DNA from: an uncultured Muribaculaceae bacterium
GTDB lineage: Bacteria > Bacteroidota > Bacteroidia > Bacteroidales > Muribaculaceae
Reading direction: 5' to 3'
DNA: 64,000 bases
NCBI GenBank assembly: GCA_910587925.1
Contig: CAJUOC010000011.1
Span: forward strand, 1-64,000
Shown here in pieces: positions 42,296 through 50,964 of the stretch. Under the pieces are notes generated by a model that saw only the letters and a list, made by a program, of their open reading frames with translations, was not told the origin of the DNA and made no database searches. The position numbers and the translations under genes were made by a program. Within the stretch, counting starts at the first letter, position 1. Every line of letters starts with the position of its first letter.

Positions 42296-43705
42296 TCAGT
42301 CTTCGGGAGGATTGATGAAGTAGAGGGTGGTGGTGGCGCGGGTCACGGCGGTGTAGAGCCAGCGCAGGTAGTCGAGGGCGGTGGCGTCGGCCGGCACGTA
42401 GCCCAGGTCGACAAATACGCGGCTCCACTGGCCGCCCTGCGCCTTGTGGCAGGTGACTGCGTAGGCATATTTCATCTGCAGGGCGTTGAGGTAGGGCGAC
42501 TGGCGCATGATGCGCAGGCGCTCCTCGTGTGGCGCCCCGGGTGGCATGATGTCGCTGTCGTAGTACACGCCTTCGTTGAGCCGGCGGGCGCTCTCGCTGT
42601 CGAGGGCGGGGGCGTAGCCGGTGAGTGAGTCGGTGGCTATCTTGGCCTCGAAACTCACTTCGGGATTGTCGGGCAGCTCAAATATGACGTCGGCAAACTG
42701 CAGGCCGTAGCGGGTCTCGGTGCCCAGCACGCGAGCCAGACGCAGTAGCTCGCCGTTGGCCACGAAGTCGATGCCGCGCGCGCGGCGTGTCCAGAAGTAA
42801 TTGTTTTTTGCGGCGATCATCAGGTCGCCGGGCGAGAGCAGCTCCTCGCGGCCGAGCACGGTGGCGCGCACGGCGCGGTTGTAGTCGGTGGCCGAGCGGT
42901 TGCTGCGGGTGATGATGACGGTGTCTTCGGGGCCGGCGTCGGCGTAGGCCGATGCGAGCATGTCGGGGAGCTCGTCGGAGGGGGCGATGCGTATGTCGTC
43001 GTAGCCCGAGAGCACCATCGGCACTGTGCCGGCTGTGGCCTCGGCTACGCGGGCCTGAGCGCGACGCAGGCGGGTGGCGTTGAGCAGTATGCCCGACCCG
43101 GCGCCCTGGCGGGCCACCTCGGTGAGTGTGGCGCGGCTCACCTTGAGTCCGTAGCTGCGCAGCACGGCCGGCTCCATGGCGGGCGATGTCTCGCATCCCA
43201 CGGGCGGGAGCTGGGCGGTGTCGCCCAGGAGTATCATGCGGCAGTTGTGGGCGCCGTAGACATACTGCACCAGGTCGGCGAGTATGCTCTCGCGCTCGTC
43301 GTCGGCGATCATCGATGCCTCGTCGACGATAAATACCGTGTCGCGCAGGCGGCTGTCGCGCAGGGTTGGGCGGCCGGTCTGCCCGGGCAGCATGTGGCGG
43401 TATATGGCGCGATGTATGGTGGCGGCGGGTCGGCCGGCCATGGCCGAGAATACCTTGGCGGCGCGGCCGGTCGGGGCGAGCAGCACGGTGGCGATGCGGG
43501 CCTCGGCCAGGGCCTTCACCAGGGCGCCGGTAAGGGATGTCTTGCCCGTACCGGCATAGCCGTTGAGGATGAAGACGCGGTCGGGGCCCGCAATCATGTC
43601 GGTCGTGCAGAAGCGGCTCAGCGCGGCGGCTACCTGTAGCTGCTGTACATTGGGGTCGTAAGGCAGGAAGGCTACGATGCGCTCGAGGAGGTGCTGCGCG
43701 TCCAT
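42296..43705 (-). CDS. RecD-like ATP-dependent DNA helicase (superfamily 1)
   Basis: The 469-residue protein shows SF1 helicase motifs in order: Walker A GYAGTGKTS, motif Ia LAPTGRAAKVF, Walker B FIVDEASM, motif III LGDTAQLPPVG, and the C-terminal UvrD_C_2-type end YAVTCHKAQGGQW and WLYTAVTRA. Without the N-terminal extension of RecD or RecD2 it is the short stand-alone form common in Bacteroidetes. DNA repair or recombination is the likely role. It is the last gene of a minus-strand run with cysS 22 nt upstream. Confidence 0.88.
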   Translation of the reverse strand: MDAQHLLERIVAFLPYDPNVQQLQVAAALSRFCTTDMIAGPDRVFILNGYAGTGKTSLTGALVKALAEARIATVLLAPTGRAAKVFSAMAGRPAATIHRAIYRHMLPGQTGRPTLRDSRLRDTVFIVDEASMIADDERESILADLVQYVYGAHNCRMILLGDTAQLPPVGCETSPAMEPAVLRSYGLKVSRATLTEVARQGAGSGILLNATRLRRAQARVAEATAGTVPMVLSGYDDIRIAPSDELPDMLASAYADAGPEDTVIITRSNRSATDYNRAVRATVLGREELLSPGDLMIAAKNNYFWTRRARGIDFVANGELLRLARVLGTETRYGLQFADVIFELPDNPEVSFEAKIATDSLTGYAPALDSESARRLNEGVYYDSDIMPPGAPHEERLRIMRQSPYLNALQMKYAYAVTCHKAQGGQWSRVFVDLGYVPADATALDYLRWLYTAVTRATTTLYFINPPED

Positions 43706-43727
43706 CTATGGCTCGGGAGCGTCGTCG

Positions 43728-45215
43728 TTACTTGAGGCTCCACTCCGTGCCTCCGTCGCGGGTATCCTTGACGGCAAAGCCGAGCGCGCCGAGGCGGTCG
43801 CGTATCATGTCGCAGCGGGCCCAGTCTTTGGCGGCCTTGGCCTCGCGGCGCATCTCCAGCAGCAGCTCCACGGCGCCCTCATATGGGGCGAGGTCGACTC
43901 CGCCGGCGGCGCTGCCGTCGGCTTCCAGGCGCAGGCCGAGGATGTCGAAGGCAAATGTGCGGAATAGGGCCTCGAGGGCCTCGATGTCGGCGGCGGTGGC
44001 GCGGGCTGTGCCGTCGTTGACCTGGTTTACCACGCGGCAGGCGTCAAAGAGGGTGGCGATGACTGTCGGGGTGTTGAGGTCGTCGTCGAGGGCTTCGTAG
44101 CAGCGGCGCTCCAGGTCGGCCACATCGATGTCTGAGGTGGCCGAGGGCTTGAGGTGGGCGATGCGGCGCCAGCCGTCGGTGAGGCGGCGCAGCGCGGTCT
44201 CGGCGCCCTGCAGGGCCTCGTCGCTGAAGTCGACGGTACCGCGGTAGTGGGCCTGGAGTATGAAGAATCGGATGACCATCGGCGCGTAGGGGCGGGTGAG
44301 CAGCGGATGGGTGCCGGTGAAGAATTGGTCGAGGGTGATGAAATTGCCCAGCGACTTGCCCATCTTCTGGCCGCCGATGGTGATCATATTGTTGTGCATC
44401 CAGTAGTGCACGGCCTCGCTGCCGTTGTGTGCCACCGACTGCGCTATCTCGCACTCGTGGTGGGGAAACTTCAGGTCCATGCCGCCGCCGTGGATGTCGA
44501 AGTGCTCGCCGAGATATTTCTCGCTCATCACCGAGCACTCCAGGTGCCAGCCCGGGAAGCCTTCGCTCCAGGGCGAGGGCCAGTGCATGATGTGCTCGGG
44601 GGCGGCCTTTTTCCACAGGGCGAAGTCGGCGGGGTTGCGCTTCTCGCTCTGTCCGTCCAGGGCGCGGGTGGCCGAGAGGAGCTCGTCGATATTGCGGCCC
44701 GAGAGGCGGCCGTAGCCGTGGTCGGCGTTGTAGCGGGGCACGTCGAAGTATACCGAGCCGTCGCTCACGTATGCGTATCCGGCGTCGAGTATCTTCTTGA
44801 TGTACTCGATCTGCTCGATGATGTGTCCCGATGCATGCGGCTCTATCGACGGGGGCAGCACACCCAGAGCGTCCATGGCGCGGTGGTAGCGCAGCAGGTA
44901 GTGCTGCACTACTTCCATCGGCTCGAGCTGCTCGAGGCGGGCTTTCTTGGCTATCTTGTCTTCGCCGTCGTCGGCGTCGTGCTCAAGATGGCCCACGTCG
45001 GTGATGTTGCGCACATACCGCACCTTGTATCCCAGATGAGTGAGGTAGCGGTAGAGCACGTCGAATGTGATGGCGGGGCGGGCGTGGCCCAGGTGGCCGT
45101 CGCCGTACACGGTGGGGCCGCATACGTACATGCCCACCCGGCCCGGATGCAAGGGGCGGAATAGCTCCTTGGTGCGGGTCATCGAGTTGTAGAGCAGCAG
45201 GTCGCGGGATATCAT
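43728..45215 (-). CDS. cysS: Cysteinyl-tRNA synthetase
   Basis: The 495-residue class I synthetase charges tRNA-Cys. It has MYVCGPTVYGDGHLGHAR, joining a zinc cysteine and the HIGH-like motif, a zinc-binding GWHLECSVM and FDIHGGGMDLKFPHHECE, and the KMSKS variant KMGKSLGN. It is full length. It lies 3 nt downstream of the DUF3467 gene and 22 nt upstream of the helicase gene. Confidence 0.96.
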   Translation of the reverse strand: MISRDLLLYNSMTRTKELFRPLHPGRVGMYVCGPTVYGDGHLGHARPAITFDVLYRYLTHLGYKVRYVRNITDVGHLEHDADDGEDKIAKKARLEQLEPMEVVQHYLLRYHRAMDALGVLPPSIEPHASGHIIEQIEYIKKILDAGYAYVSDGSVYFDVPRYNADHGYGRLSGRNIDELLSATRALDGQSEKRNPADFALWKKAAPEHIMHWPSPWSEGFPGWHLECSVMSEKYLGEHFDIHGGGMDLKFPHHECEIAQSVAHNGSEAVHYWMHNNMITIGGQKMGKSLGNFITLDQFFTGTHPLLTRPYAPMVIRFFILQAHYRGTVDFSDEALQGAETALRRLTDGWRRIAHLKPSATSDIDVADLERRCYEALDDDLNTPTVIATLFDACRVVNQVNDGTARATAADIEALEALFRTFAFDILGLRLEADGSAAGGVDLAPYEGAVELLLEMRREAKAAKDWARCDMIRDRLGALGFAVKDTRDGGTEWSLK

Positions 45216-45218
45216 CGC

Positions 45219-45533
45219 TTAAGCCTGGAAGGGGTTGGGGATATCGGAGCCGCCGGCAGCCTGGCGGGGCATACGGGGCTCGATGGTGCCAAACATCTCC
45301 TCGTACTTCTGTATGTTGTCGCGCAGGGCAAAGAGGAGATTCTTGGCGTTTTCGGGCGACATGATGATGCGGCTCTGCACGCGGGCCTGGGGCATGTGGG
45401 GGCCGCGGTTGATGAAGTCGAGGAAAAATTCCTGGCCCGAGTGGGCGATCATGGCCAGATTGCTGTAGCATCCGGCGGCGACTTCGGGAGAGAGCTCTAT
45501 CTTGATTTCCTGTTGCTGATTTTTCTTTTCCAT
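45219..45533 (-). CDS. DUF3467 domain protein
   Basis: The 104-residue protein matches the DUF3467 family through SNLAMIAHSGQEFFLDF, then ARVQSRIIMSPENAKNLL and ALRDNIQKYEEMFG. These are small cytoplasmic proteins in Bacteroidetes with no established role. It is the first gene of the operon with cysS and the helicase, with its own consensus promoter. Confidence 0.88.
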   Translation of the reverse strand: MEKKNQQQEIKIELSPEVAAGCYSNLAMIAHSGQEFFLDFINRGPHMPQARVQSRIIMSPENAKNLLFALRDNIQKYEEMFGTIEPRMPRQAAGGSDIPNPFQA

Positions 45534-45552
45534 GGGTGTGTGGTATTTTTAG

Positions 45553-45584
45553 CAAAGATAGTGCATTTGCCTTAAACCCGCAAA
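45553..45584 (-). promoter_or_regulatory. Promoter of the DUF3467-cysS-helicase operon
   Basis: On the minus strand TTTG (45581-45584) and TATCTTTG (45553-45560) are separated by 20 nt, matching the Bacteroidetes consensus. The leader would be about 15 nt. Confidence 0.72.
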
Positions 45585-45593
45585 TCGTTTGTC

Positions 45594-45689
45594 GATTCAT
45601 GATTCATGATTCATGATGTGCCGGGTATTGTGTCGCATCATGATGCATCGTGTCACATCATGAATCATGCATCATGCATCATGCATCAT
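45594..45689. repeat. Heptamer repeats GATTCAT x3 and GCATCAT x3
   Basis: Three exact GATTCAT units (45594-45614) and three GCATCAT units (45669-45689) flank a palindromic centre (GCATCATGATGC). The second array runs into the metK stop codon. Related ATGCATC-rich stretches appear near 62907-62924 and 63432-63453, always beside a gene end. Confidence 0.75.
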
Positions 45690-46975
45690 CAAAGGCCGAA
45701 GGCCTCGCGGATGTCGTCGACGCGGTCGAGGGCTTCCCAGGTGAAGAGCTCGACGGTGCGGGTGACGGGGGCCTCGCCGTGGGCGCTGAAGGTCTTGGTG
45801 ACGGTGCTGTGGGTGCGGCCCATGTGGCCGTAGGTGCTGGTCTCGCGGTAGATGGGGGCGCGCAGCTTCAGGCGGGTCTCGATGCCGTGGGGGGTCATGT
45901 CGAAGAGCTCGGCGACGCGGCGCGAGATCTCGCCGTCGGTGAGGTCGACGCGGGCGGTGCCGTAGGTGTTGACACACAGGCTCACGGGCTCGGCCACGCC
46001 GATGGCGTATGCCACCTGCACCAGCGCGCGCGATGCCACGCCGGCGGCCACGAGGTTTTTGGCGATGTGGCGGGCGGCATAGGCTGCCGATCGGTCGACC
46101 TTGCTGGGGTCTTTGCCCGAGAATGCGCCGCCACCGTGGGCGCCCTGGCCGCCGTAGGTGTCGACGATGATCTTGCGGCCGGTGAGGCCGGTGTCGCCGT
46201 TGGGGCCGCCGACGACAAACTTGCCGGTGGGGTTGACCAGCAGGCGCACGTCGTCGCCGATGAGCGAGCGCACGTCGTCGGGGAGCTGCTCGAGCACGCG
46301 GGGCAGCAGTATGCGGCGCACGTCGTCGGCGATGGTCTGCTGCATGGCGGCGTCGCACTCGGCCTGGGAGGCGCCGGTGGCGGCGGGGGTGACAAACTCG
46401 TCGTGCTGGGTGGAGATGACGATGGTGTCGACGCGCACGGGGCGGCCGTCGGCGGTATACTCCACGGTCACCTGGCTCTTGGAGTCGGGGCGCAGATAGG
46501 TCATGACCTTGCCCTCGCGGCGGATGGCCGAGAGCTCTTTGAGCAGGGCGTGGCTCAGGGCGAGTGTCACGGGTATGTAGAGCGGGGTCTCGTCGGTGGC
46601 ATAGCCAAACATCATGCCCTGGTCGCCGGCGCCCTGCTCCTCGGCGGTGGCGCGGTCGACGCCGCGGTTGATGTCGGGGCTCTGCTCGTGCACGGCCAGC
46701 AGCACGCCGCACGAGTTGCCGTCGAAGCCCAGGTCGGAGCGGTCGTATCCGGCGTCGACAGCCACGCGGCGGGCCACGTCCATTATGTCGATATATGCCT
46801 TGGAGCGTATCTCGCCTGCGACCACTATCTGGCCGGTGGTGACGAGGGTCTCGCAGGCTACTTTTGAGTCGGGGTCATGAGCGAGGAGCTCGTCGAGCAC
46901 GGCGTCGCTTATCTGGTCGGCGAGTTTGTCGGGATGTCCTTCGGAGACTGATTCGGAGGTGAAGAGGTAGTTCAT
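45689..46975 (-). CDS. metK: S-adenosylmethionine synthase
   Basis: The 428-residue enzyme makes SAM from methionine and ATP. Its motifs are complete: SEGHPDKLADQ, GAGDQGMMFGYA, HDEFVTP in the central domain, and GGGAFSGKDPSKVDRS with the phosphate-binding lysine. The leader of about 180 nt holds a SAM-II riboswitch and a terminator-like hairpin, so expression should fall when SAM is plentiful. It is transcribed separately from the upstream radical SAM gene, whose stop codon abuts the promoter. Confidence 0.96.
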   Translation of the reverse strand: MNYLFTSESVSEGHPDKLADQISDAVLDELLAHDPDSKVACETLVTTGQIVVAGEIRSKAYIDIMDVARRVAVDAGYDRSDLGFDGNSCGVLLAVHEQSPDINRGVDRATAEEQGAGDQGMMFGYATDETPLYIPVTLALSHALLKELSAIRREGKVMTYLRPDSKSQVTVEYTADGRPVRVDTIVISTQHDEFVTPAATGASQAECDAAMQQTIADDVRRILLPRVLEQLPDDVRSLIGDDVRLLVNPTGKFVVGGPNGDTGLTGRKIIVDTYGGQGAHGGGAFSGKDPSKVDRSAAYAARHIAKNLVAAGVASRALVQVAYAIGVAEPVSLCVNTYGTARVDLTDGEISRRVAELFDMTPHGIETRLKLRAPIYRETSTYGHMGRTHSTVTKTFSAHGEAPVTRTVELFTWEALDRVDDIREAFGL

Positions 46976-47005
46976 AATCGCTGTTTTTTAACTTTAGCAG
47001 GTTGT

Positions 47006-47046
47006 AAAAAAAGACCGCACGTTTCGGCGCGTGGCTGAAAGTGCGG
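47006..47046 (-). terminator. Terminator-like hairpin in the metK leader
   Basis: On the minus strand CCGCACTTTC pairs with GAAA-C-GTGCGG (one bulged C) around an 11-nt loop, followed by TCTTTTTTT. It lies between the riboswitch and the metK ATG and could be the expression platform. An anti-terminator pairing with the aptamer was not found by eye. Confidence 0.65.
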
Positions 47047-47106
47047 GCGATTTGGCGTTGTTGCAGATGATGCGGTATCGCGCCCGTCGGGGGCGGTCAC
47101 CGTGGA

Positions 47107-47153
47107 TTTTAGCATTTTTTCGTGTGGTTGCAAGAGCCAAATCTGTCCACATT
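47107..47153 (-). promoter_or_regulatory. SAM-II riboswitch aptamer upstream of metK
   Basis: Read on the minus strand, the 47-nt core has the SAM-II layout: stem strand TGTGG (47147-47151), the conserved GATTTG, then TTGCA, the partner strand CCACA (47123-47127), an A-rich linker and the closing GCTAAAA. The pseudoknot pairs TTTGGC with GCTAAA, completing the H-type fold of the family. It begins right after the predicted transcription start. SAM-II is known from alphaproteobacteria and Bacteroidetes. Confidence 0.85.
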
Positions 47154-47160
47154 TCGGCCG

Positions 47161-47192
47161 CAAAGGTACTGAATGCGGCTCATATATGCAAA
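47161..47192 (-). promoter_or_regulatory. Promoter of metK
   Basis: Minus-strand TTTG (47189-47192) and TACCTTTG (47161-47168) are 20 nt apart, a consensus match. The predicted start near 47154 falls at the 5' edge of the SAM-II aptamer. Confidence 0.8.
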
Positions 47193-47194
47193 TC

Positions 47195-48238
47195 TTAGTT
47201 GACGGTGTAGTTCATCTTTTTGGTTGAGGTGACTTCGGTGCGGCGCACGTTGGGGCGCCAGAGGCGGCGGAGCATCCCCCGGAGGGTATGGGAGCGGCGG
47301 TGGTATGCGGCAAAGCTCTCGGCGGCCATGTCGTAGGCGGGGTGCGACGAGCTGAAGCGCCCCGGCTCTGAGGATGCGCCCACGTAGTAGTATGTCAGCT
47401 CCTCGATGTAGTCGCTGAAAGAGTCGGTGTGGCCGTCCAGGGCAAGGATATTTTGCTTGGTGGGGGCGATGCACACTCGGCCCTCGGCGCGGCAGCGCTC
47501 GATGATGGGGGCGATGATCTCGTCGTAGCGGTCGATGAGCGAGCCGAGGTTGTGGTCGCTGTACGATGTGTCGCCCACGTCTTGGAACGGCCGCAGCTGC
47601 ACCACGTCGAAGTCGAGCCCGGCCAGTACGCCCGTGAAGAAGTCGGCCAGGTCGGGGAGGTTCATGGAGTTGATGACGTAGTTGAGGCGTATCTTGAATG
47701 CCGGATGACGGCGCTTGGCCTGCCGCAGGGCCTCGATGAGGGCCTCGAAGCGCTCAAAGCGGGCGCCGGTCATCAGATACTCGTAGCTCTCGGCGCGCAG
47801 GCCGTGTACCGAGAGGGTAATCTCGTCGAGGCCGGCCGATATCCAGCTCTCGAGGTCGTCGGGGGTGACTCGCTGGCCGTTGGTGGTGATGGAGATGTAT
47901 GGCACTCCGGCGCGTCGGCCGCGCGCGATGATGCCGGCGAGGTCGGCGTCGAGGGTGGGCTCGGTGGCGCATCCTATCTGGAGCTTGAGGGCGCGCGGCA
48001 GCAGCGAGCGCTCTACGGTGTCGAGCATCGCGGGGGTGAGTCGCTCGCCGCGGTAGGAGCGGCGCTTGTCGGGGTCGCTCATGTAGCACATGCGGCAGCG
48101 TATGTTGCAGGCCATCACGGGGTCGAGGTATACTCCGATGTAGCGGCGCCGCAGTGTGTGCAGGGTCATGATGCCGGCGAGGCGCAGGCGGCGCGAGCGT
48201 ATGCGCCCGAAGATGCGCATGAGCGAGTATACGTTCAT
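47195..48238 (-). CDS. Radical SAM protein
   Basis: The 347-residue protein has the cluster motif CNIRCRMC (C44, C48, C51) that binds the SAM-coordinated 4Fe-4S centre, followed by a barrel with ITLSVHGLRAESYEYL and KIRLNYVINSMN, as in MoaA/SPASM-type enzymes. A C-terminal cysteine for extra clusters (VCIAP) is present but a full SPASM set is not obvious. It overlaps the start region of porV by 4 nt (ATGA), the only clue to its role. The substrate is unknown. Confidence 0.85.
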   Translation of the reverse strand: MNVYSLMRIFGRIRSRRLRLAGIMTLHTLRRRYIGVYLDPVMACNIRCRMCYMSDPDKRRSYRGERLTPAMLDTVERSLLPRALKLQIGCATEPTLDADLAGIIARGRRAGVPYISITTNGQRVTPDDLESWISAGLDEITLSVHGLRAESYEYLMTGARFERFEALIEALRQAKRRHPAFKIRLNYVINSMNLPDLADFFTGVLAGLDFDVVQLRPFQDVGDTSYSDHNLGSLIDRYDEIIAPIIERCRAEGRVCIAPTKQNILALDGHTDSFSDYIEELTYYYVGASSEPGRFSSSHPAYDMAAESFAAYHRRSHTLRGMLRRLWRPNVRRTEVTSTKKMNYTVN

Positions 48239-49440
48239 CGCCGCTTGCCGAAGAGGTCTTTCAGACCGTCCATGTCAAATGTGAGGGTGAAGCGCAGGGT
48301 CTGGTCGAGGGGCGACTGCTGGGCGGTGGCGAGCATGTAGCTGGCGTCGAGGCGCACCACGTTGAGCGAGAAGCCGGCGCCGGCGGCAAAGTACTGGCGG
48401 TTGCCCTTAAACTCGTTTTCGTAGAAATATCCTGCGCGCAGGAAAAACTGCTGGTTGTACGAGTACTCGGCGCCGAAGCTCCACGTGATCTCGCGCAGCT
48501 CTTCCTTGAAGCCGCCGGGGGCGTCGGTAAAGGACTTGAAGATGCCGGTAAACGACGACATGTCTTCCCAGTTTTCGAGCGCGTCGGTGTAGGCGGCCTG
48601 TCCCTCGGGGGTGTCGATGTCGTAGTCGGCCTGGCGCGGACGGGCGGGCACGAGCAGCTTGTTGAGGTCGAGGCTCAGGGCGAGGGTGTGGTAGTCGGCC
48701 AGCGGAAACATGAATGATGTGCCCAGGCGCAGGTTGGTGGGCAGGAAGGCGGGGTCCTCGCCATTGTTGTAGCCCACCTTGGTACCGATGTTGGAGATAT
48801 TCCAGCCCCACGACCACTGGCACTCGTTGCGGCCGATGATGGGGTAGGTGGTGTAGTATCCGGCGATGTCGGCCGAGAAGGCTGAGGCGCCCGTGGTCTG
48901 GTCGCCGGCGTAGGAGTCGCTGAAGCCCAGGTCGGAGTAGATGTAGCGGAATACCACGCCCATCGAGAATTTCTCGCTCAGCTTGCGCGAGTAGCCCACG
49001 TCAAACGACATTTCGTAGGGGTTGAGCGACTGGCCGGCGTCGCCATACTCGTTTGACGTATTTACCTCGCCCAGCGAGAAGTATCGCAGCGATGCACTCA
49101 GGGCCTGGTTGTCGCCCGAGCCGATTTTCCAGTATCCGGCGAGATTGGCCAGGAAGATGTCGTTGACGAGCTTGCGCAGCCAGGGGGTGTAGCTGAGCGA
49201 TACCGATGCCTTGGAGTAGGCAAAGGCGTATTTGGAGGGATTCCAGAACTGTGAGTTGGCGTCGGGGTCGGTGGCCACGCCCAGGTCGCCCATCGAGGCG
49301 CCGCGCGCGTCGGGCGCTATGCCCAGCGAGGTGACGCCGGTCTGGATGGGGTTAAACTCGTTTTTGTCCTGGGCCGTCGCGGCGGGAGCCGCCAGAGCTA
49401 TGGCGGCCGCGAGCAGCAGTATATAGACCGGATGTTTCAT
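48235..49440 (-). CDS. porV: T9SS outer-membrane shuttle protein PorV (LptO)
   Basis: The 401-residue protein begins MKHPVYILLLAAAIAL with a signal peptide ending near ATAQ; a GTG 21 nt upstream was not chosen because it would push the signal inward. The mature protein starts with the PorV pattern GVTSLGIAPDARGASMGDLG and SQFWNPSKYAF, and continues as an outer-membrane beta-barrel of the FadL type (SLSYTPWL, RYIYSDLG, SWGWNISNIGTKVGY). PorV carries cargo from the translocon to the PorU sortase. It lies 47 nt downstream of the PurF-like gene. Confidence 0.93.
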   Translation of the reverse strand: MKHPVYILLLAAAIALAAPAATAQDKNEFNPIQTGVTSLGIAPDARGASMGDLGVATDPDANSQFWNPSKYAFAYSKASVSLSYTPWLRKLVNDIFLANLAGYWKIGSGDNQALSASLRYFSLGEVNTSNEYGDAGQSLNPYEMSFDVGYSRKLSEKFSMGVVFRYIYSDLGFSDSYAGDQTTGASAFSADIAGYYTTYPIIGRNECQWSWGWNISNIGTKVGYNNGEDPAFLPTNLRLGTSFMFPLADYHTLALSLDLNKLLVPARPRQADYDIDTPEGQAAYTDALENWEDMSSFTGIFKSFTDAPGGFKEELREITWSFGAEYSYNQQFFLRAGYFYENEFKGNRQYFAAGAGFSLNVVRLDASYMLATAQQSPLDQTLRFTLTFDMDGLKDLFGKRR

Positions 49441-49486
49441 GCGTTGAAGATGGTTTACCACTCTATATAACTGAAAGCGGCGGCTT

Positions 49487-50953
49487 TTATTGCCCGTCGG
49501 CAGCTTTTTCCTCGGCGGCGCGGTCTTCGGCCCATGCCCGGCAGGGATGGTAGGATGAGCCGTCGAAGCAGTGAGTGCACAGGCGGCACTTGTCCAGGCC
49601 GATGCTCTCGACCAGAGTCTCGAGGCGGCTGAATTGCAGCGATGTTAGGCCCAGGCGGCGGCCAATCTCCTCCACCATGCGGCGGTAGCGGTCGGTGCCG
49701 GCGGTGGCATACTCGTCGAGATGGGCGTCGTGGGAGCCTTCAAAGTCCTGTATGATGCGGCGCGAGATGAGCTCCAGGTCGCTCTTCGATGCCGAGAAGC
49801 CCACGAAGGGGCAGCCGTATACCAGCGGCGGGCACGATATGCGGGCGTGTACCTCGCGGGCGCCGCAGTCGTAGAAGGTGCGCACGTTGTCGCGCAGCTG
49901 GGTGCCGCGCACGATGGAGTCGTCGCAGAAAACGACGCGGTTGTCGCGCAGTATGGCGCCGTTGGGGATGAGCTTCATACGGGCGACCAGGTCGCGGCGG
50001 CTCTGCTGGCCGGGGGTGAAGCTGCGGGGCCAGGTCGGGGTGTATTTGAGCACGGCGCGGCGGTAGGGGATGCCTTTGCCCTCGGCGTAGCCCAGGGCGT
50101 GGCCCACGCCGGAGTCGGGGATGCCGCACACGAGGTCGGCCTCGGTGGTGTCTTCGGCGCCCATGGCACGGCCGGCCGCCTCGCGCACGGCCTCGGCGTT
50201 GATGCCGTCGTAGTCGCTGGCGGGGAAGCCGTAGTATACCCACAGGAAGGAGCATATCTGCTCGCGGCGGGCGCCGGGGCGCATCACTTCCATCGAGTCG
50301 TGGCGCAGACGCACGATCTCGCCGGGAGCCACGTCGCGCACGCGCTCGTAGCCCAGGTTGGGAAAGGCGCACGTCTCGCTCGACACGGCGTAGCCGCCAT
50401 CGGCGTTGCGGCCTATCACCAGCGGAGTGCGGCCCAGGTAGTCGCGTGCGGCGATGATGCCGTCCTCGGTGAGCACGAGCATCGAGCACGAGCCCTCCAC
50501 CTTGCTGTATACCAGCTCGATGCCCTCGCGCAGAGTCTTGCCCATGTTGATGAGCAGGGCGATCAGCTCAGTCTGGTTTATCTTGTTGGCCGAGAGCTCG
50601 CTGAAGTGCATACCCTGCTCAAGCAGCTCGGCGGCGATCTCGCGCAGATTGTTGACCTTGGCGACGGTCACCACAGCGTAGCGGCCCAGGTGAGAGTTTA
50701 CGATGATAGGCTGGGGGTCGGTGTCGCTGATTACTCCCAGGCCCTGATTGCCGATGAATCGGTCGAGCTCGTCCTGGAATTTCGAGCGGAAGTAGTCGCG
50801 CTCAAGATTGTGTATCGAGCGGTTGAAGCCCGCCTCGGGGTCAAAAGTCACCATGCCGGCGCGCTTGGTGCCGAGGTGCGAATTGTAGTCGGTGCCGTAG
50901 AAGAGGTCCTGCACGCAGGCCCGGTCAGATACGACTCCAAAAATGCCTCCCAT
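49487..50953 (-). CDS. PurF-like phosphoribosyltransferase/amidotransferase paralogue lacking the active-site cysteine
   Basis: The 488-residue protein has a class II glutamine-amidotransferase-like N-terminal half and a phosphoribosyltransferase C-terminal half with the PRPP motif VVFCDDSIVRGTQ. In active PurF the residue after the initiator methionine is the catalytic cysteine (CGI); here it is glycine (MGGIFGVVS). No nearby cysteine is placed to substitute. The C-terminal end has a cysteine cluster CRLCTHC ... CRAW that could bind metal. Bacteroidetes carry such a second PurF-type protein beside the true PurF; its function is unclear. It starts 11 nt after the polyprenyl synthase gene. Confidence 0.82.
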   Translation of the reverse strand: MGGIFGVVSDRACVQDLFYGTDYNSHLGTKRAGMVTFDPEAGFNRSIHNLERDYFRSKFQDELDRFIGNQGLGVISDTDPQPIIVNSHLGRYAVVTVAKVNNLREIAAELLEQGMHFSELSANKINQTELIALLINMGKTLREGIELVYSKVEGSCSMLVLTEDGIIAARDYLGRTPLVIGRNADGGYAVSSETCAFPNLGYERVRDVAPGEIVRLRHDSMEVMRPGARREQICSFLWVYYGFPASDYDGINAEAVREAAGRAMGAEDTTEADLVCGIPDSGVGHALGYAEGKGIPYRRAVLKYTPTWPRSFTPGQQSRRDLVARMKLIPNGAILRDNRVVFCDDSIVRGTQLRDNVRTFYDCGAREVHARISCPPLVYGCPFVGFSASKSDLELISRRIIQDFEGSHDAHLDEYATAGTDRYRRMVEEIGRRLGLTSLQFSRLETLVESIGLDKCRLCTHCFDGSSYHPCRAWAEDRAAEEKAADGQ

Positions 50954-50964
50954 AAAAAATTACC

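Noticed and set aside
45594..45689. CRISPR array
   Set aside because: Heptamer units without spacers and no cas genes in the window; it is a short tandem repeat.
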